Source: Clostridia bacterium
GTDB taxonomy: Bacteria; Bacillota; Clostridia; Christensenellales; Borkfalkiaceae
Assembly: GCA_017626495.1 (NCBI GenBank)
Contig: JAGAIP010000005.1
Span: 1-64,000, forward strand
Direction of reading: 5' to 3'
DNA length: 64,000 nucleotides
Each line of letters begins with the position of its first letter. Within the stretch, counting starts at the first letter, position 1. The notes beneath the pieces are model-generated. The model saw only the letters and a list, made by a program, of their open reading frames with translations. It did no database searches and was not told where the DNA came from. The position numbers and the translations under genes are program-made. This document shows, piece by piece, positions 62,043-64,000 of the stretch.

Positions 62043-63691
62043 AAAATATGGTTGACGGCATTGACGAGCGCGGCGATGGACGAAGAGATGATGTCCTCGT
62101 GAATGCCTGCGCCCCAGAACGTTTTGCCGTCCGAATCGATGCCGACGTAGGAGATTGCAGACGAGGACGAGCCGTTCGAAAGAGCGTGCTCTTCATAACT
62201 CGTGAGGAGATAAGAAATGCCGAAGTGCGCCTTGACGGCGTTGGACACCGCGTCGAGACGACCGTTCCCCTTTGCGATAACGACCGTTTTCTTCTCTCCT
62301 TCCTGAATGGTAACGTCCGCTTCGATGCCGTTTTGCTGGCGGAAATGACATTCGGGAACGGTAAATTTTTTGGCGACGTTGATAAATTCCTGTTCGAATA
62401 CGGCGTACACTTCGGGCGCTTTGAGTTCCTTATGGAGATGGTCGGAAACGTTCTTTGCCGCATAGCCCATGACTTCTTTCATCTTTCTGGGAAGATTCAA
62501 GCCGTAAACGCTCTGCAAAACGTAACCGACTCCGCCCTTGCCCGACTGGGAATTGATGCGGATGACGTCGGAATCGTACTCCCTGCCGACGTCTTTGGGG
62601 TCGATGGGAAGATAGGGAACCGTCCATTTTTCGTTTTCGCGTCCCTTTCTGCACTCCATACCCTTTGCGATCGCGTCCTGATGAGAACCCGAGAACGCCG
62701 CAAAGACAAGCTCGCCCGCATAAGGCTGACGGGGGGATACGGGCATATCCGTATACGACTTATAGAGCGCCGTGATATAAGGCATATTTTCGAAATTGAG
62801 TTTCGGATCTACGCCGTGAGAGAACAAGTTCATCGCGAGCGTGATGATATCTACGTTGCCCGTGCGCTCGCCGTTGCCAAAGAGGGTGCCCTCGATTCTG
62901 TCTCCTCCTGCCAACAGCCCGAGTTCAGAGTCGGCGACGCCGCAACCGCGGTCGTTGTGGGGGTGGAGAGAAACGACGACGTTCTCACGGTAATGCAGGC
63001 GCTTTGCGACGTATTCGACCTGCTGCGCGTAGACGTGAGGAAGAGAATGCTCGACCGTTACGGGCAGGTTGATGATCGCTTTTCTGTCCGCCGTGGGTTG
63101 CCAGATATCGAGCACCGCGTTGCATACTTCCAACGCATATTCGGGTTCCGTGCCCGTAAAGCTCTCGGGGGAATACTCGAAGCGGTACTGCTCTCCGGCT
63201 TCTTCGGTGAGACGCTTCAACAGCTTTGCGCCTTCGATCGCGATCTGCTTGATCTGTTCTTTATCCTTTTTGAACACCTGCTCGCGCTGAGCCACGGAAG
63301 TCGAATTGTAGACGTGTACGATGACGTTCTTTGCTCCTTTGACCGCCTCGAACGTCTTTCTGATGATATGCTCTCTCGCCTGCGTCAAGACTTGAACGGT
63401 AACGTCGTCTGGAATGAGTTCCTGTTCGATGAGGGCGCGAAGGAACGTGTACTCCGTTTCGGACGCTGCGGGAAATCCGACTTCGATCTCCTTAAATCCG
63501 ATTTCGACCAAAAGCTTGAAAAATTCGATTTTGGTTTCGAGAGACATCGGCTCGATGAGCGCCTGATTGCCGTCGCGCAAATCGACGCTACACCATACGG
63601 GCGCGCGGTCGATCGCGTCTTTCTCCGCCCAATCCATACTTCTCTCGGGAGGAAGAAAATATTGTTTCGTATACTTTTGATAGTTCTTCAT
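62039..63691 (-). CDS. leuA: 2-isopropylmalate synthase, long (LeuA2) form
   Basis: A 550-residue enzyme that joins acetyl-CoA and 2-ketoisovalerate in the first step of leucine synthesis. Motifs are CSVDLRDGNQALIEPM, EVGFPAASETEY, SLHPHNDRGCGVADSELG and GNGERTGN. The C-terminal domain (about 430-550) is the leucine-feedback regulatory domain, including NGSSSSAISYVGI. The length and the N-terminal YTKQYFLPPERSMDWAEK mark the yeast/actinobacterial-type form. GGAGAG precedes the ATG. It is controlled by the T-box upstream. Confidence 0.96.
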   Translation of the reverse strand: MKNYQKYTKQYFLPPERSMDWAEKDAIDRAPVWCSVDLRDGNQALIEPMSLETKIEFFKLLVEIGFKEIEVGFPAASETEYTFLRALIEQELIPDDVTVQVLTQAREHIIRKTFEAVKGAKNVIVHVYNSTSVAQREQVFKKDKEQIKQIAIEGAKLLKRLTEEAGEQYRFEYSPESFTGTEPEYALEVCNAVLDIWQPTADRKAIINLPVTVEHSLPHVYAQQVEYVAKRLHYRENVVVSLHPHNDRGCGVADSELGLLAGGDRIEGTLFGNGERTGNVDIITLAMNLFSHGVDPKLNFENMPYITALYKSYTDMPVSPRQPYAGELVFAAFSGSHQDAIAKGMECRKGRENEKWTVPYLPIDPKDVGREYDSDVIRINSQSGKGGVGYVLQSVYGLNLPRKMKEVMGYAAKNVSDHLHKELKAPEVYAVFEQEFINVAKKFTVPECHFRQQNGIEADVTIQEGEKKTVVIAKGNGRLDAVSNAVKAHFGISYLLTSYEEHALSNGSSSSAISYVGIDSDGKTFWGAGIHEDIISSSIAALVNAVNHIL

Positions 63692-64000
63692 GACTCTCTC
63701 CTTTCACATGATGGAAAATTTTTCTTGCCGAACGCGGTTGTTCGGACGCACGACAATTCAATCGAATCGGATCGCTGTTTACGAAAAAAAGCGTCTCTTT
63801 CATCGTTGAAAGAGACGCCGTATGACGCGTTACCACTCTTCTTTACGGAAACAATCCGTACACTCATTGAATGCCGACACATTCTCTTCTCTGATAACGG
63901 TGAAGCTCCGTTCCGCACTACGTTTTATTCCCTTTCACGCGGACTGCTCTGCGACGAGTTCGCTTACCGCCTCCGACCGTCTCACACCATCCGACGGCTC
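63692..64000 (-). promoter_or_regulatory. Leucine T-box riboswitch leader of leuA (5' part cut off)
   Basis: On the - strand the Stem I distal segment GGATGGTGTGAGACGG is followed by GAA-CTC-G, a specifier loop with the leucine codon CTC at 63956-63958. The T-box sequence AGAGTGGTAACGCG is at 63826-63839 and pairs with the uncharged tRNA acceptor end. The 5' strand of Stem I and the promoter lie beyond position 64000. Uncharged tRNA-Leu should favour the antiterminator and switch leuA on. Confidence 0.88.
63784..63818 (-). terminator. T-box terminator hairpin
   Basis: GCGTCTCTTTCA and TGAAAGAGACGC pair perfectly over 12 bases (loop four), followed by seven T on the - strand. Its 5' side competes with the T-box antiterminator. 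Confidence 0.92.

Overview
The window looks like chromosome of an anaerobic, low-to-moderate GC member of the Bacillota (Clostridia type). The evidence is an Rnf ion pump, a short [FeFe] hydrogenase, a rubrerythrin, a PerR regulator, a high-molecular-weight rubredoxin, a type I-C CRISPR system, a leucine T-box, strong AGGAGG-like ribosome sites and consensus sigma-A promoters (TTGACA-17-TATAAT) in almost every intergenic gap. I see no rRNA or convincing tRNA gene. TAA, TGA and TAG are all used as ordinary stops. Finer placement (for example Christensenellales) would be a guess.

Layout. 1-9.6 kb: a type I-C CRISPR array (10 identical repeats seen, running off the left edge), its leader, and cas3-cas5c-cas8c-cas7c-cas4-cas1-cas2 read leftwards behind a WYL-domain regulator; the only promoter visible lies inside an inverted repeat upstream of that regulator. 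9.7-15.6 kb: purine salvage and GMP synthesis (guaD, guaA, an AzgA-type permease) with two envelope proteins. 15.6-19.4 kb: a tightly overlapping lepA-GNAT-alkyltransferase-hemW operon. 19.4-21.3 kb: an AT-rich island with one unknown zinc/membrane protein. 21.3-29.7 kb: M32 peptidase, GyrI-like protein, YlmH, an ASCH-GNAT fusion, gyrA and gyrB. 29.9-40.4 kb: a 49-residue four-CxxC protein, then a redox block. This block is a Gx-family membrane protein plus rnfCDGEAB on the + strand. Facing it on the - strand are a two-domain FMN lipoprotein, a secreted ApbE flavin transferase, a NusG-II-domain protein and an unknown membrane protein. 40.5-47 kb: AEC transporter, zinc-ribbon/LRR membrane protein, dusB, mazG, a flippase, a small membrane protein. 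47-51.2 kb: perR with a hydrogenase-rubrerythrin fusion, an SDR gene broken by one amber codon, and a flavin reductase-rubredoxin. 51.4-53.4 kb: an EF-G-like GTPase. 53.5-57.2 kb: an AT-rich stretch with an orphan transcription unit of tiny ORFs and an 807-residue duplicated DUF1835-like protein. 57.2-61.6 kb: ktrB-ktrA-DUF368-comF-LURP operon. 61.6-64 kb: leuA and an HNH protein behind a leucine T-box cut by the window edge.

The most interesting system is the 30.1-40.4 kb block. It holds homologues of most parts of the Gram-positive flavin-based extracellular electron transfer locus (PplA-like lipoprotein, ApbE/FmnB-like transferase, NusG-II and Gx membrane proteins), but the NADH dehydrogenase seen there is replaced by a whole Rnf complex. 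The RnfG in that complex carries two extra, nearly identical FMN-domain repeats. Counting RnfD, up to six covalent flavin sites can be read from the sequence. I infer an Rnf-driven chain of flavins leading to the cell surface.

Other notable items: hydrogenase and rubrerythrin fused in frame with the rubrerythrin ribosome site still present; three genes (lepA, ylmH, apbE) whose promoters leave almost no 5' leader; a self-operator candidate for the cas regulator; and a consensus promoter and terminator bracketing about 0.8 kb with no ORF longer than 43 codons.
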